Assembly (NCBI RefSeq): GCF_001634365.1
Contig: NZ_CP014579.1
Span: forward strand, 1,178,001-1,242,000
Length of the DNA: 64,000 nt
DNA from: Paraburkholderia phytofirmans OLGA172
GTDB taxonomy: Bacteria > Pseudomonadota > Gammaproteobacteria > Burkholderiales > Burkholderiaceae
Direction: 5' to 3'
Notes under the pieces: generated by a model
The model's database searches: none
What the model was told of the DNA's origin: nothing
The model's input: the letters and a program-made list of their open reading frames with translations, nothing else
Translations under genes and position numbers: made by a program
In this document: piece by piece, positions 16,685-25,014 of the stretch
Layout of the letters: each line of letters opens with the position of its first letter
Numbering within the stretch: position 1 is the first letter of the stretch

Positions 16685-19198
16685 TTGCCGAACCCACCCA
16701 CGCGCCTGAGCCTCGACCCGCACGCCCGCCTCGGACGGCGCGCCGGCCGCCGCTTTCTGCTCGAATGGGTGGGGATCGGTTGCCTCGGCATTGCGGTGAT
16801 TCTGCTCAGCTCGCTCGGCCATCTGACCGCCAGCGTCGACAACCTGGTCTACGACCGCTTTCTGAGCCTGCGCGCGCAACCGTTGCTGCGCGACATCGTC
16901 GTGCTCGAAATCGACAACGCCAGCATCGCGCGGCTTGGCCGCTGGCCGTGGCCGCGCAGCGTCCACGCGCGGCTGCTCGAACAGCTTGCGAAGGCGAAGC
17001 CCGCTGCGGTGATCTATGACGTGCTCTTTACCGAAGCTAATCCGGAAGACGCCCAGCTCGCCCGCGCGATCGCCCGGAGTCCCACCTATCTGCCGATGCT
17101 GCTGACTCCGCCGGACAGCGCCGGCCGGCGTGTCGCGGTCGAACCGGTGGCGCCGCTCGCGCAGGCGGCGGCCGGGCTGGGGCATATCAATCTTGAAGTC
17201 GACAGCGACGGCATTGTGCGCAGCGTCGCGCGGTTCGAGGGCGACCCGGGTTCGCGCTGGCCGCAGTTGATGGTGCCGGTCGCTCAGGCCGTCGAGCGCG
17301 GCGCGCTGCGATTGAGCGAGCGGCCGCGCTGGCAGTCGTCCGGCGCGGCGGCGACCCCATCCAATGACAATGGCGAAGGCGAAGGCCGCTTCCTGATTCC
17401 CTTCGGTCCGAATGCGCAGAACTATGCGAAGCTGAGTTTCGCCAGCGTGCTCGCGGGCGATGTCCCTGCGGACAGGCTGCGCGGGCGCATCGTGCTGATC
17501 GGCGTGACCGCGTCCGGCCTGTACGACCGCTTTGCGACCCCGGTGTCGGGCGAGCTCGGGCCGCTGCCCGGTGTTTATATCCACGCGAACGTACTCGATA
17601 CGCTGCTGACCGGACGCGAGCTCGAGCCCGCCGAGCCGTGGGTGCTGTTCGCGGTGTCGCTGTGGCCGCTCGCTGCGCTGCTCGCGGGCTTTCTGGTGCT
17701 GTCGCCGCGCCGCTCGTTGCTGCTGACGGTCGCGTTGGGTGTGCTCGCCACGGCCGGCAGCGCGGTCCTGCTATACGGCGCGCGGCTATGGATGTCGCCG
17801 ATGCCGGCGGTCTTCGGTTTGATCGTGGTGTATCCGATCTGGAACTGGCGGCGCCTCGAAATGACGATGGCCTATCTGCGCAAAGAGCTGCAGCGCCTCG
17901 CCGACGAGCCTCACCTTCTGCCGGAAACGCCCCAGCGCCGCCGCGAGTTCGGCGGCGACGTGCTGGAGCAGCATATGGCGCTGATGGCGCAGGCCGCGCA
18001 GCGCGTGCAGGACATGAAGCGCTTTGTATGGGACAGCCTCGACAGCATGCCCGAGCCGATCCTGGTGAGCGACGTGCAGGGTATCGTGCTGATCGCGAAC
18101 CATGCCGCCAAGGCGCATTTCGCGCGCCTTGGCGCGCCGCTGCCGGAAGGCCGGTCGATGCGCGCCGTGCTGGGCGGGCTGACGCTGGTCAAGACCATCG
18201 ACAGCGGCGCGGCGACGGACGCCGAAAACAATCTGCTTGCTCACGCCCAATGGCCGGCGCTGCTCGATCCCGCGCGCCGCGAGTTCGCCGCGCTGATGGC
18301 GCAAGGCGTCGAGGTGCGCGACGCCCATGCGTGCGACCATCTGCTGCGCTACGCGAATTGCACGAACGAGCAAGGTGAGACGACGGGCTGGATCGCGGGT
18401 CTCGTCGACGTATCGGCCTTGCATGCGGCCGAGCGCCAACGGGAAGACGCATTGCAGCTGCTGTCGCACGATATGCGCTCGCCGCAGGCTTCGATTCTGG
18501 CGCTGGTGGAGATCGAGCGGGCGCGCAGCGAGCCGGTGCTCGCGCGCGGCCTGCTCGAGCGCATCGAGCGCTATGCGCAGCGTGCGCTGACGCTCGCCGA
18601 CGATTTCGTGCAACTCGCGCGCGCCGAATCGCAAACCTATGTGCTCGAACCGGTGAGCATGGCCGAGCTGATGATCGACGCCAGCGACGAAGTCTGGCCG
18701 CAGGCCCACGCCAAACGCATCACGCTGCAAACCGATGCGGATGGCGAGACCGCTGCCGACGAGGGGCACTGGATCTGCGCCGACCGCTCGCTGATGACGC
18801 GCGCACTCGTCAACATTCTGAACAATGCGGTCAAGTACAGTCCGCCGGACACGCGGATCACGTGCAGTCTGAAGAGCCTCGGCGCCTCGGGCGGCCTCGC
18901 ACAGGCGGCCGCCCGAGGCGCGGCAAAACGCGTGTCGTGTACGATTCGCGACGAAGGCTACGGTATTTCCAAGGAGCAGCAGACGAGTCTGTTCGAGCGC
19001 TTCCGGCGCTTTCACGAGACGGAGCGGCCGGAGGTGGGCGGCGCGGGATTGGGCATGGCGTTCGTCAAGATCGTCGTGACGCGCCATGGCGGCGATGTCG
19101 ACGTAGTCAGCGCGCCTGGCGAGGGAACGGCTTTCACGATTTCCCTGCCGGCACTCGATGATGCGCAGTCCGATTCCGCCGTAACGATGCGCTCATGA
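16685..19198 (+). CDS. CHASE2-domain sensor histidine kinase
   Basis: 837 residues from TTG 16685. Order: N-terminal membrane helix (about 27-47), a periplasmic CHASE2 domain (about 50-315) with the typical LVYDRFLSLR and RWPWPRSVHARLL, three closely spaced membrane helices (about 319-385), a PAS-like domain (about 455-570), HisKA with the phospho-accepting His in LLSHDMRSPQ (about 597), and HATPase with NILNNAVKYSP, DEGYGIS and GGAGLGMAFVK. Architecture is that of CHASE2 kinases. The following lipoprotein gene overlaps its stop codon. The phospho-acceptor partner is very probably the regulator at the head of the operon. Confidence 0.92.
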   Translation: MPNPPTRLSLDPHARLGRRAGRRFLLEWVGIGCLGIAVILLSSLGHLTASVDNLVYDRFLSLRAQPLLRDIVVLEIDNASIARLGRWPWPRSVHARLLEQLAKAKPAAVIYDVLFTEANPEDAQLARAIARSPTYLPMLLTPPDSAGRRVAVEPVAPLAQAAAGLGHINLEVDSDGIVRSVARFEGDPGSRWPQLMVPVAQAVERGALRLSERPRWQSSGAAATPSNDNGEGEGRFLIPFGPNAQNYAKLSFASVLAGDVPADRLRGRIVLIGVTASGLYDRFATPVSGELGPLPGVYIHANVLDTLLTGRELEPAEPWVLFAVSLWPLAALLAGFLVLSPRRSLLLTVALGVLATAGSAVLLYGARLWMSPMPAVFGLIVVYPIWNWRRLEMTMAYLRKELQRLADEPHLLPETPQRRREFGGDVLEQHMALMAQAAQRVQDMKRFVWDSLDSMPEPILVSDVQGIVLIANHAAKAHFARLGAPLPEGRSMRAVLGGLTLVKTIDSGAATDAENNLLAHAQWPALLDPARREFAALMAQGVEVRDAHACDHLLRYANCTNEQGETTGWIAGLVDVSALHAAERQREDALQLLSHDMRSPQASILALVEIERARSEPVLARGLLERIERYAQRALTLADDFVQLARAESQTYVLEPVSMAELMIDASDEVWPQAHAKRITLQTDADGETAADEGHWICADRSLMTRALVNILNNAVKYSPPDTRITCSLKSLGASGGLAQAAARGAAKRVSCTIRDEGYGISKEQQTSLFERFRRFHETERPEVGGAGLGMAFVKIVVTRHGGDVDVVSAPGEGTAFTISLPALDDAQSDSAVTMRS

Positions 19199-19854
19199 TC
19201 CATGAACCCTCACGTTATCGAAGCGAGAAGCTGGTGAAAGCGATATCGATCTGTGCCGTGCTGGCCGCGGCGAGTCTGACCGGATGCGCGGGCTTGAACG
19301 CCGACGTGCACACGGCGAACCCTTCGGCCGTGCTGCAGGGCGAGCGCACCTATGCGATTGCGCGTATGCCGTCGCAGGATGCGAGCGCGGATTACCCGCA
19401 ATTCGAAACCATGCTGCGTGATGAGCTGGCGAAGAACGGCTTCATCGATACGGTCGATACAGCGGGCAAGTCCGCGCACTATTTACTGTCGATTGCGTAC
19501 GACACGCGGCCGGCCACGGTCGGCGTGGGCGCGAAGGATTGCGTGCCAGGTGCGTGCGAACGCTCGCCCGAAGCGCCGTTTTCGCTGTTTGGCGGGCGCG
19601 CTTATCAGCACGCGTTGACACTGCGGTTTTTCGAGCGGTCGAGTGGACAGGAAGTTTACAAAGTGAGTGCCGCCAGCAGCGATCGCGATCCCGATCCGTT
19701 GCACGCCATGCCGGTGCTCGTGAAAAGTGCGCTGGCTAAATTTCCGTTCGATGCTCCGCCCGACTGGCGCGTGAAACTGCGCACCGAGACGACGGGCGGT
19801 GTGCCGGAGGTGGTTTCGCTTAAACCTGTTCAGCGTCTTCAGCCGCAGCCGTAA
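19195..19854 (+). CDS. DUF4136 outer-membrane-type lipoprotein
   Basis: 219 residues; the ATG overlaps the kinase stop (ATGA). A long n-region precedes a lipoprotein signal with lipobox LTGC (Cys at about 31). The mature part carries the DUF4136 pattern: YAIARMPSQDASADYPQFETMLRDELAKNGF, then a YLLSIAYDTRP strand. Such proteins sit on the periplasmic face of the outer membrane; function is unknown. As the last gene of the two-component operon it may be a sensor accessory or a structural envelope element. Confidence 0.87.
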   Translation: MIHEPSRYRSEKLVKAISICAVLAAASLTGCAGLNADVHTANPSAVLQGERTYAIARMPSQDASADYPQFETMLRDELAKNGFIDTVDTAGKSAHYLLSIAYDTRPATVGVGAKDCVPGACERSPEAPFSLFGGRAYQHALTLRFFERSSGQEVYKVSAASSDRDPDPLHAMPVLVKSALAKFPFDAPPDWRVKLRTETTGGVPEVVSLKPVQRLQPQP

Positions 19855-19870
19855 GACGCCCGCGCCCGCC

Positions 19871-20530
19871 TTATTCTGGCGCTTTGTTCTCTTCCGGCCA
19901 GCGGTTTTCGAACACGCAATCGGCGAGCGGCATACGGCTTGCCCAGCGCTCGGTTTCCAGCATCGGCTCGCTATAGAACCGATCGACGTGGCCGAGACAC
20001 AGGATCGCCACTGGCCGCGCGCCCTCGGGCATATGCAGCAGCGTACGGACCGTATCCACGTCGAATAGCGACACCCAGCCCATCCCGAGGCCTTCCGCGC
20101 GCGCCGCCAGCCACATGTTCTGGATCGCGCACGCCACGGAAGCCAGGTCCATCTCCGGCAAGGTGCGGCGTCCGAAGATGTGCCGCTCGCGGCCGTCCAT
20201 CAGCGCCATCACCAGCAGTTCGCCGCATTCCAGCATGCCTTCGACTTTCAGCTTCATGAACTCTTCGCGACGCTTGCCGAGTGCGTCGGCGGTGGCGAGG
20301 CGTTCGCTTTCGACGGTCGCGTGCAACGCCATGCGCAAAGCCGGGTCGGTGATCCGCGTGATGCGCCACGGCTGCATGAAGCCGACGCTCGGCGCATGAT
20401 GCGCCGCGTCGAGCAGGCGTTGCAACACGGCAGGGTCGACCGGATCGCGCACGAAGTGGCGCATGTCGCGCCGTTCGTAAATCGCGCGGTAGACGGCGGC
20501 ACGCTCGGAATCGTTAAAAGGCTTCGCCAT
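19871..20530 (-). CDS. bluB: 5,6-dimethylbenzimidazole synthase
   Basis: 219 residues from ATG 20530 (MAKPFNDSERAAVY). It has the flavin-binding features of the nitroreductase-like BluB family: RRDMRHFV near the start, HHAPSVGFMQPWR, and GLGMGWVSLFD. BluB cleaves reduced FMN with oxygen to make DMB, the lower ligand of B12, so it implies aerobic cobalamin synthesis. It is the last gene of the leftward cob operon and overlaps cobB by 17 bases. Regulation is expected through the riboswitch at 24250-24425. Confidence 0.93.
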   Translation of the reverse strand: MAKPFNDSERAAVYRAIYERRDMRHFVRDPVDPAVLQRLLDAAHHAPSVGFMQPWRITRITDPALRMALHATVESERLATADALGKRREEFMKLKVEGMLECGELLVMALMDGRERHIFGRRTLPEMDLASVACAIQNMWLAARAEGLGMGWVSLFDVDTVRTLLHMPEGARPVAILCLGHVDRFYSEPMLETERWASRMPLADCVFENRWPEENKAPE

Positions 20531-21893
20531 GGAACAGGGCGGCCGTGAAGGCCGGGTTGGAGGGCCAATAAGCGTGCATATAGGTCGCCACGATGGACCC
20601 GGCGCGGAACACGGCCTCGCCGGGTCCATCGCTATTTGGCCGGGTGGCTGAACGCAGCGGCGTGAGCGGCGTCGTCAGCTTCGAATAATGGAAAGTGTGG
20701 CCGGTCATTGGACCGTGCAGACTGTCGATCTGTTGCATGCCGAGCGCGGTAAAGCGCGTCTGCATTGTCGCATGGCCGGGCAGCAGGCCGAGCATCGGCG
20801 TGCTGGCGCCGCGCGTGTCGGTGAGCCGGTCGAGCAGATAAAGCATGCCGCCGCATTCAGCGACGATCGGCTTGCTCGCGGCCGCGTGCGCGCGAATCGT
20901 TGCGGCGCTGCGCGTGTTGCCTGCCAGCAAGGGCGCGTGCAGCTCGGGATAGCCGCCTGGCAGGTACAGGGCGTCGGCGTGCTCCGGCAGGGCTTCATCG
21001 GCGAGCGGTGAGAAATAGTCGACGTGCGCGCCGAGCGTGTCTAACAGCGTGACGTTGGCCGGATAGATGAACGAGAACGCGGCATCGCGCGCAATCGCGA
21101 TGCGCTTGCCTTCCAGCAGACGCGGCAGCGCTTCTGGCACGGGCGCGCCGAATTCGACCTGCGGCGGCAATTCAGCCAGCGCGGTTTGCGCGAGCGCATC
21201 GGCGGCGCGATCCAGGCGCGTGTCCAGATCGTCGATCTCCGCGGCCTGATGCAGGCCGAGATGGCGATCGGGCAACTCGATTTCGTCGTTGCCGGCGACG
21301 TGCCCACACCAGCGCAGCGCCGGCGACAATGCCTCTTCGAGCATCTGCGCGTGCCTTGGCGAGCCGACGCGATTGGCGAGCACGCCGTAAAACGGCACTT
21401 GCGGCCTGAAGTGCGCGAGGCCGAAGGCGACCGCGCCGAAGGTTTGCGCCATCGCTTTCGCTGAAATCACCGCGAGCACCGGCACGCCGAACGTGGTTGC
21501 CAGATCCGCGCTGCTCGGCGTGCCGTCGAACAGACCCATTACGCCCTCGATCAGGATCAGATCCGCTTCAGCGGCCGCTTGCGCGAGCAGGTTCCGGCAG
21601 GCCGGCTCGCCCACCATCCACAGATCGAGCGACAGGACCGGCGCGCCGCTGGCGCGCGCCAGAATCATCGGGTCGAGAAAGTCGGGGCCGGTCTTGAATA
21701 CACGCACGCGTCGCCCCAGCCGCCGATGGTAGCGTGCCAGAGCCGCCGTAATCGTGGTCTTGCCTTGACCCGACGCGGGCGCGCTAATGAACAGGGCGGG
21801 GCACGCCCCGGGGGAGGTGCTCTTGGCGGACGCCCCGGGGGAAGTCCCTTTGGGCGACGTTCCGCAGGAAGTGCTCTCGGGGCGGGTGGGCAT
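20514..21893 (-). CDS. cobB: Cobyrinic/hydrogenobyrinic acid a,c-diamide synthase
   Basis: 459 residues. P-loop SAPASGQGKTT (about 38-48), KTGPDFLDP, an ATP-dependent ligase domain, and a class-I glutamine amidotransferase domain with nucleophile Cys in AECGGMLYLL and catalytic His near TFHYS. It amidates side chains a and c of the corrin ring. The first ~30 residues are an unusual repeat-like Ser/Pro/Gly/Thr sequence (TSPKGTSPGAS..TSPGACP) encoded by imperfect GC-rich DNA repeats at 21797-21880, absent from normal family members; a shorter start would remove it, but no later ATG lies before the P-loop. Confidence 0.93.
   Translation of the reverse strand: MPTRPESTSCGTSPKGTSPGASAKSTSPGACPALFISAPASGQGKTTITAALARYHRRLGRRVRVFKTGPDFLDPMILARASGAPVLSLDLWMVGEPACRNLLAQAAAEADLILIEGVMGLFDGTPSSADLATTFGVPVLAVISAKAMAQTFGAVAFGLAHFRPQVPFYGVLANRVGSPRHAQMLEEALSPALRWCGHVAGNDEIELPDRHLGLHQAAEIDDLDTRLDRAADALAQTALAELPPQVEFGAPVPEALPRLLEGKRIAIARDAAFSFIYPANVTLLDTLGAHVDYFSPLADEALPEHADALYLPGGYPELHAPLLAGNTRSAATIRAHAAASKPIVAECGGMLYLLDRLTDTRGASTPMLGLLPGHATMQTRFTALGMQQIDSLHGPMTGHTFHYSKLTTPLTPLRSATRPNSDGPGEAVFRAGSIVATYMHAYWPSNPAFTAALFHGEAF
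21797..21880. repeat. Imperfect GC-rich repeats at the 5' end of cobB
   Basis: Three imperfect copies of a unit built around CCCCGGGGGA(A/G)GT followed by a TTGGC/GGC(G)GAC segment. On the minus strand they encode the Ser/Pro/Gly-rich N-terminus of CobB. Confidence 0.6.
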
Positions 21894-21896
21894 TGC

Positions 21897-22499
21897 TCAG
21901 AACTCCACGCCGCGCTGCGCTTTCACGCCTTGCTCGCGATACGGGTGCTTGACGATGCGCATTTCGGTGACGAGGTCGGCGGCTTCGATCAGCGCGTCGG
22001 GCGCGTGACGGCCGGTCACCACCACATGCAGCATTTCGGCGCGTGCGTTCAGTACCGACAGTACTTCGTCGAGCGGCAGGTATTCGTACTTCAGCACTGT
22101 GTTCAGCTCGTCGAGGATCACCATCTGATAGTCGCCGCTCTCGATCATGCGGCGCGCTTCGTTCCAGCCTTTGCGCGCGGTGGCGATGTCGGCGTCGCGA
22201 TTCTGGGTGTTCCAGGTGTAGCCGTCGCCCATCGTGACGAAGTCGCAATTGGCGATCGCACCGAGGAAGTCGCGCTCCGAAGTGTGCAGCGCGCCTTTGA
22301 TGAATTGCACGACGCCGAGGCGCATGCCGTGTCCAAGCACGCGCACGGCCATGCCGAACGCGGCGGTGGTTTTGCCTTTACCGGTGCCTGTATTGACGAT
22401 CAGCAGGCCTTTTTCGACGGTGGCGTTGGCCTGCTTTTTCTCGTGGCCTTCGCGCCGGCGTTCGGTCATGCGTTGGTGCGATTCGGGGTCGGTTTTCAT
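21897..22499 (-). CDS. cobO: Cob(I)yrinic acid a,c-diamide adenosyltransferase
   Basis: 200 residues. The CobA/CobO/BtuR-type P-loop GTGKGKTTAAFGMA is at about 37-50, followed by RVLGHGMRLGVVQFIKG and DELNTVLKY. It transfers the 5'-deoxyadenosyl group of ATP to the cobalt. It starts inside the cobE stop (ATGA) and ends three bases before cobB. Called cobO rather than cobA to separate it from the methyltransferase in the same operon. Confidence 0.94.
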   Translation of the reverse strand: MKTDPESHQRMTERRREGHEKKQANATVEKGLLIVNTGTGKGKTTAAFGMAVRVLGHGMRLGVVQFIKGALHTSERDFLGAIANCDFVTMGDGYTWNTQNRDADIATARKGWNEARRMIESGDYQMVILDELNTVLKYEYLPLDEVLSVLNARAEMLHVVVTGRHAPDALIEAADLVTEMRIVKHPYREQGVKAQRGVEF

Positions 22500-23119
22500 G
22501 AAAGGTCCTGTTCCTGATGGGCGTTGTTTGTCTGTTCGCGGGCGGGCTGGGCGGTGATCGAGGCGATCGCAACCGTGACGCCGCCGTGGATGGTTTTGCG
22601 CACGAGTAGCCGTGCGTTGGGGGGATTGGGCGTGATCGATGCAACTGAGGCGGCTGGGACAGTTGAGGCAGCTAAGGCAACTGATGCAACTGATGCAACT
22701 GATGCAACTGAGGCAACTGCGGCAGCTGAGGCAACTGAGGTACCCGATGCACCAGAGGCAACCGATGCCAATGCCGATGCATAGGCCGCACGAACTGCGC
22801 TGCCCGCATCAGATTCGGCCGCCGCGGCGAGCAGGGCGCATGGCTCGCAGACGCCGTCTATGCCGAGATGCTCGCGCGTGGCCGCCGACGGATCGCTCAC
22901 GGAGATCGCCGCAATCTGCGCGCGGCTGAACAGCTTCAGCGGCAGCGCATGACGGGCGCAGAATTCGAGCAGGCCGGCTTCGTGGGCTTTGGTGTCGACC
23001 GAGGCAATCGCGCTGATTTCATCGAATGCATGCGAGCCGAGTGCGGCACGCACGGCCGCTTCGATCTGCTCAGCCGAACTGTGCAAGCGACAACCGATGC
23101 CGATGCTGAGGGTTTTCAT
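22496..23119 (-). CDS. cobE: CobE/CbiG C-terminal-domain protein with Ala/Ser/Val expansion
   Basis: 207 residues. The N-terminus (MKTLSIGIGCR, then IASVDTKAHEAGLLEFC and HLGIDGVCEPCALLAA) is the CobE/CbiG C-terminal domain that acts in the middle steps of corrin synthesis. The family normally finishes soon after this with a short VRKT..GVTVAIA end, also present here. Between them (about residues 100-165) is an inserted low-complexity stretch of SVA repeats, encoded by the 9-bp tandem repeat at 22638-22736. The insert is probably a flexible loop that keeps the frame. Overlaps both neighbours by four bases. Confidence 0.85.
   Translation of the reverse strand: MKTLSIGIGCRLHSSAEQIEAAVRAALGSHAFDEISAIASVDTKAHEAGLLEFCARHALPLKLFSRAQIAAISVSDPSAATREHLGIDGVCEPCALLAAAAESDAGSAVRAAYASALASVASGASGTSVASAAAVASVASVASVASVALAASTVPAASVASITPNPPNARLLVRKTIHGGVTVAIASITAQPAREQTNNAHQEQDLS
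22638..22736. repeat. 9-bp tandem repeat inside cobE
   Basis: About eleven units of a 9-base motif, the most regular being GATGCAACT three times in a row at 22683-22709, with variants GAGGCAACT and GCGGCAGCT. Read on the minus strand it encodes Ala-Ser-Val style tripeptides. Unit length is a multiple of three, so copy-number changes keep the frame. Confidence 0.9.
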
Positions 23120-24036
23120 TGCGCGTCCGCGGCGTTTGAATCTTCCGCGGTATCCGAAGCGTCCGCGGCGTCTGCCGCTCTGGCTGAGTTCGCCATATTT
23201 GCCATTTCCGCCGTTCCCACCGCCCCCACCGCCCCCACCGCCCCCACCGCCCCCACCGCACCCGCCTCACGCACCGCGCCAGAACTCACAGCATCCCGCG
23301 CCAAAGCCAGCGATGCCACTCCGCCGATCACCACGATCGCCGGCGAGCCGAGTCCGGCGCGCGCGACCGCGTCCGCGAACTCGCCGAGTTGCGAGAGCGC
23401 ATGCCGTTGCTCGGGGCGCGTGGCCGATTCGATCGCCGCGCACGGCGTATCTGCGCTCATGCCGGCCGCGAGTAACGCGCCGGCGATATCGTTCAGCCGC
23501 CGCATGCCCATGTAAATCACCAGCGTCATCCGCGTGGCGACAAGCGCGCCCCAGTCCGGCTCGCTGCTGCCGGCGCCGTGCCCGGTGACGAACACCACGC
23601 CTTGCGCGTAATCCCGATGCGTCACCGGAATACCAATTGCCGCGGGCGCCGCGATCCCGGCCGTGATGCCGTTGATCACCTCCACGCTGATGCCCGCTGC
23701 GTGCAGCGCCTGCTGTTCTTCGCCACCACGGCCGAACACGAACGGATCGCCGCCTTTCAAACGCGCGACGCTGCGTCCGGCCCGCACGTGTTCGAGCATC
23801 TGCGCGACGATGCCGGCCTGCGGCGTCGACGGATGCCCGCCACGTTTGCCGACGTACACGACCAGCGCGTCGGCGCGTGCGAACTGCAGCACGTCGGGGT
23901 TCACCAGATCGTCGACCAGCACCACATCGGCTTGCGCCAGGGCGCGAGTCGCCTTGAGCGTCATCAGTTCGACATCGCCGGGGCCGGCGCCGATCAGCCA
24001 GGCGCGGGTCATCGCGGCATGCATGGCGCGCGCCAT
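23116..24036 (-). CDS. cobA: Uroporphyrinogen-III C-methyltransferase
   Basis: 306 residues from ATG 24036; an ATG at 24012 (MTRAWLIGAGPGD) gives the usual family N-terminus and may be the real start. SUMT motifs: GAGPGDVELMTLKA, VGKRGGHPSTPQ, RLKGGDPFVFGRGGEE and GITAGIAAPAAIGIPVTHR. It methylates uroporphyrinogen III at C2 and C7, the branch point to B12. The last ~55 residues are abnormal: a GAV repeat encoded by the 9-bp tandem at 23221-23256, then an Ala/Asp/Ser-rich tail. First gene after the riboswitch. Confidence 0.93.
   Translation of the reverse strand: MARAMHAAMTRAWLIGAGPGDVELMTLKATRALAQADVVLVDDLVNPDVLQFARADALVVYVGKRGGHPSTPQAGIVAQMLEHVRAGRSVARLKGGDPFVFGRGGEEQQALHAAGISVEVINGITAGIAAPAAIGIPVTHRDYAQGVVFVTGHGAGSSEPDWGALVATRMTLVIYMGMRRLNDIAGALLAAGMSADTPCAAIESATRPEQRHALSQLGEFADAVARAGLGSPAIVVIGGVASLALARDAVSSGAVREAGAVGAVGAVGAVGAVGTAEMANMANSARAADAADASDTAEDSNAADAQ
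23212..23265. repeat. 9-bp tandem repeat in the 3' part of cobA
   Basis: Four exact copies of CGCCCCCAC at 23221-23256, with one degenerate copy on each side. On the minus strand they encode (Gly-Ala-Val)n. In-frame unit length. Confidence 0.92.
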
Positions 24037-24249
24037 GTCGTGACTAGCGGGAGCGGGTGAGGCTTGATGCGGCCGGAGGCGGCGGAAATCGAGGTCATGC
24101 GGTGCTACAGATTACGCGCGACGAACAACGCTGCTCGCTGCGTTTCCCTCAGGAAAACGCTAGCGGCTGCGCCACGTCGTGCTTTAGCGCCTTCACATCC
24201 GTCCCTCGCGGATTCCGGCGGCCGGCAGCGTGACGTTCACTGCCTCCGC

Positions 24250-24425
24250 GTCTGGCCGGTATCCGGGCTGACGGCCTCATGCGTTTTGCCTTCCCGTCCG
24301 GATTCGTCAGACAGTGGCATCAAAAACGCATGCGCGATGCGAGAGCACCGCAGGTCGCTTACCGTTGCGGGGACAGCACAGGTTAAGCGCAGCGAGCGCG
24401 GCCTGTTTCCCGTTTAACTGCACAT
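24250..24425 (-). promoter_or_regulatory. Cobalamin riboswitch of the leftward cob operon
   Basis: Read on the minus strand it shows the family landmarks in order: AGTTAAACGGGAA, then CCCCGCAACGGTAAGC, the GCCACTG element (rc of 24312-24318), and a closing AGCCCGGATACCGGCC. It lies about 210 bases before cobA and should shut off the operon when adenosylcobalamin is abundant. A near copy on the other strand lies at 24590-24806. Confidence 0.92.
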
Positions 24426-24589
24426 GCGAACGCATATGCGGGCACCAAACGCGCGCATACGATAGCACACGGCAGGCCGCGCCGGCACTGCGCAAAAGCC
24501 CTGCCGCGGCCGGCGTTTCCTTGACGGCACAGGGCTCTCGGCCTAAACTCGCACGCACTTTGGTGCTCGTGTGCGCGCTCGTGCGCATG
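24426..24589. promoter_or_regulatory. Shared promoter region between the two riboswitches
   Basis: 164 bases between two divergent riboswitch transcripts. A good sigma-70 site for the rightward one lies at 24521-24549. For the leftward one a TGCTATCGT extended -10-like sequence (minus strand, about 24470-24480) is the only candidate I see; it is weak. Confidence 0.5.
24521..24549 (+). promoter_or_regulatory. Sigma-70 promoter for the cobW transcript
   Basis: -35 TTGACG at 24521-24526 and -10 TAAACT at 24544-24549, spaced by 17 bases. Transcription would start near 24556, about 35 bases before the riboswitch. Confidence 0.7.
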
Positions 24590-24806
24590 CAGTTAAACGG
24601 GAAACAGGGTGCCCGCCTGCAATGGATCGGGTCAACCTGTGCTGCCCCCGCAACGGTAAGCGAAAAGCGGTGCGTTCTCCAGCGCCGCGGAGCCGGCTTC
24701 GATGTCCACGCGCAAGGCCGCGTCGGCATATAACCACTGGGCGAGAAACCACTCGTCCGGGAAGGGGAAGCGGCGCTTTCGCCAGCCCGGATACCGGCCA
24801 GACCAG
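24590..24806 (+). promoter_or_regulatory. Cobalamin riboswitch of the cobW-cobN operon
   Basis: Contains AGTTAAACGGGAAACAG, GTGCTGCCCCCGCAACGGTAAG, a CCACTGGGC element at about 24737 and GCCCGGATACCGGCC at the end: the conserved parts of the AdoCbl riboswitch. The loop between the last elements is longer than in the leftward copy. A GC-rich hairpin followed by T-rich DNA (about 24817-24865) lies downstream and may be the expression platform. cobW starts about 210 bases on. Confidence 0.92.
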
Positions 24807-25014
24807 GAAGAACGACCACCGCGGGGATGCGGCGGTGCGTTCAGGACTTCATTCCCGTTTTCTGTTTTTCGGTTGCCTCGGCAACGCCGTTGTTCGTCCC
24901 CGTGCTTTGTTATTGTGGTTGCCTGCAGGGCATGAACCCGCTCGCATGACCTATGCAGACAAAACGCGAAGGCGCGTCGGCGTGCTCGTGCAACTCCTAC
25001 GGATAGACCTCACG

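Noticed and set aside
15206..17584. Minus-strand open frame of almost 800 codons opposite the FecR and CHASE2 genes
   Set aside because: It is a GC-bias shadow: Arg/Ala/Gln-rich, no domain, and it covers two genes with clear family features.
22660..22745. Possible CRISPR-like direct repeats
   Set aside because: The units are 9 bases, adjacent without spacers, and inside a coding frame: a simple tandem repeat.
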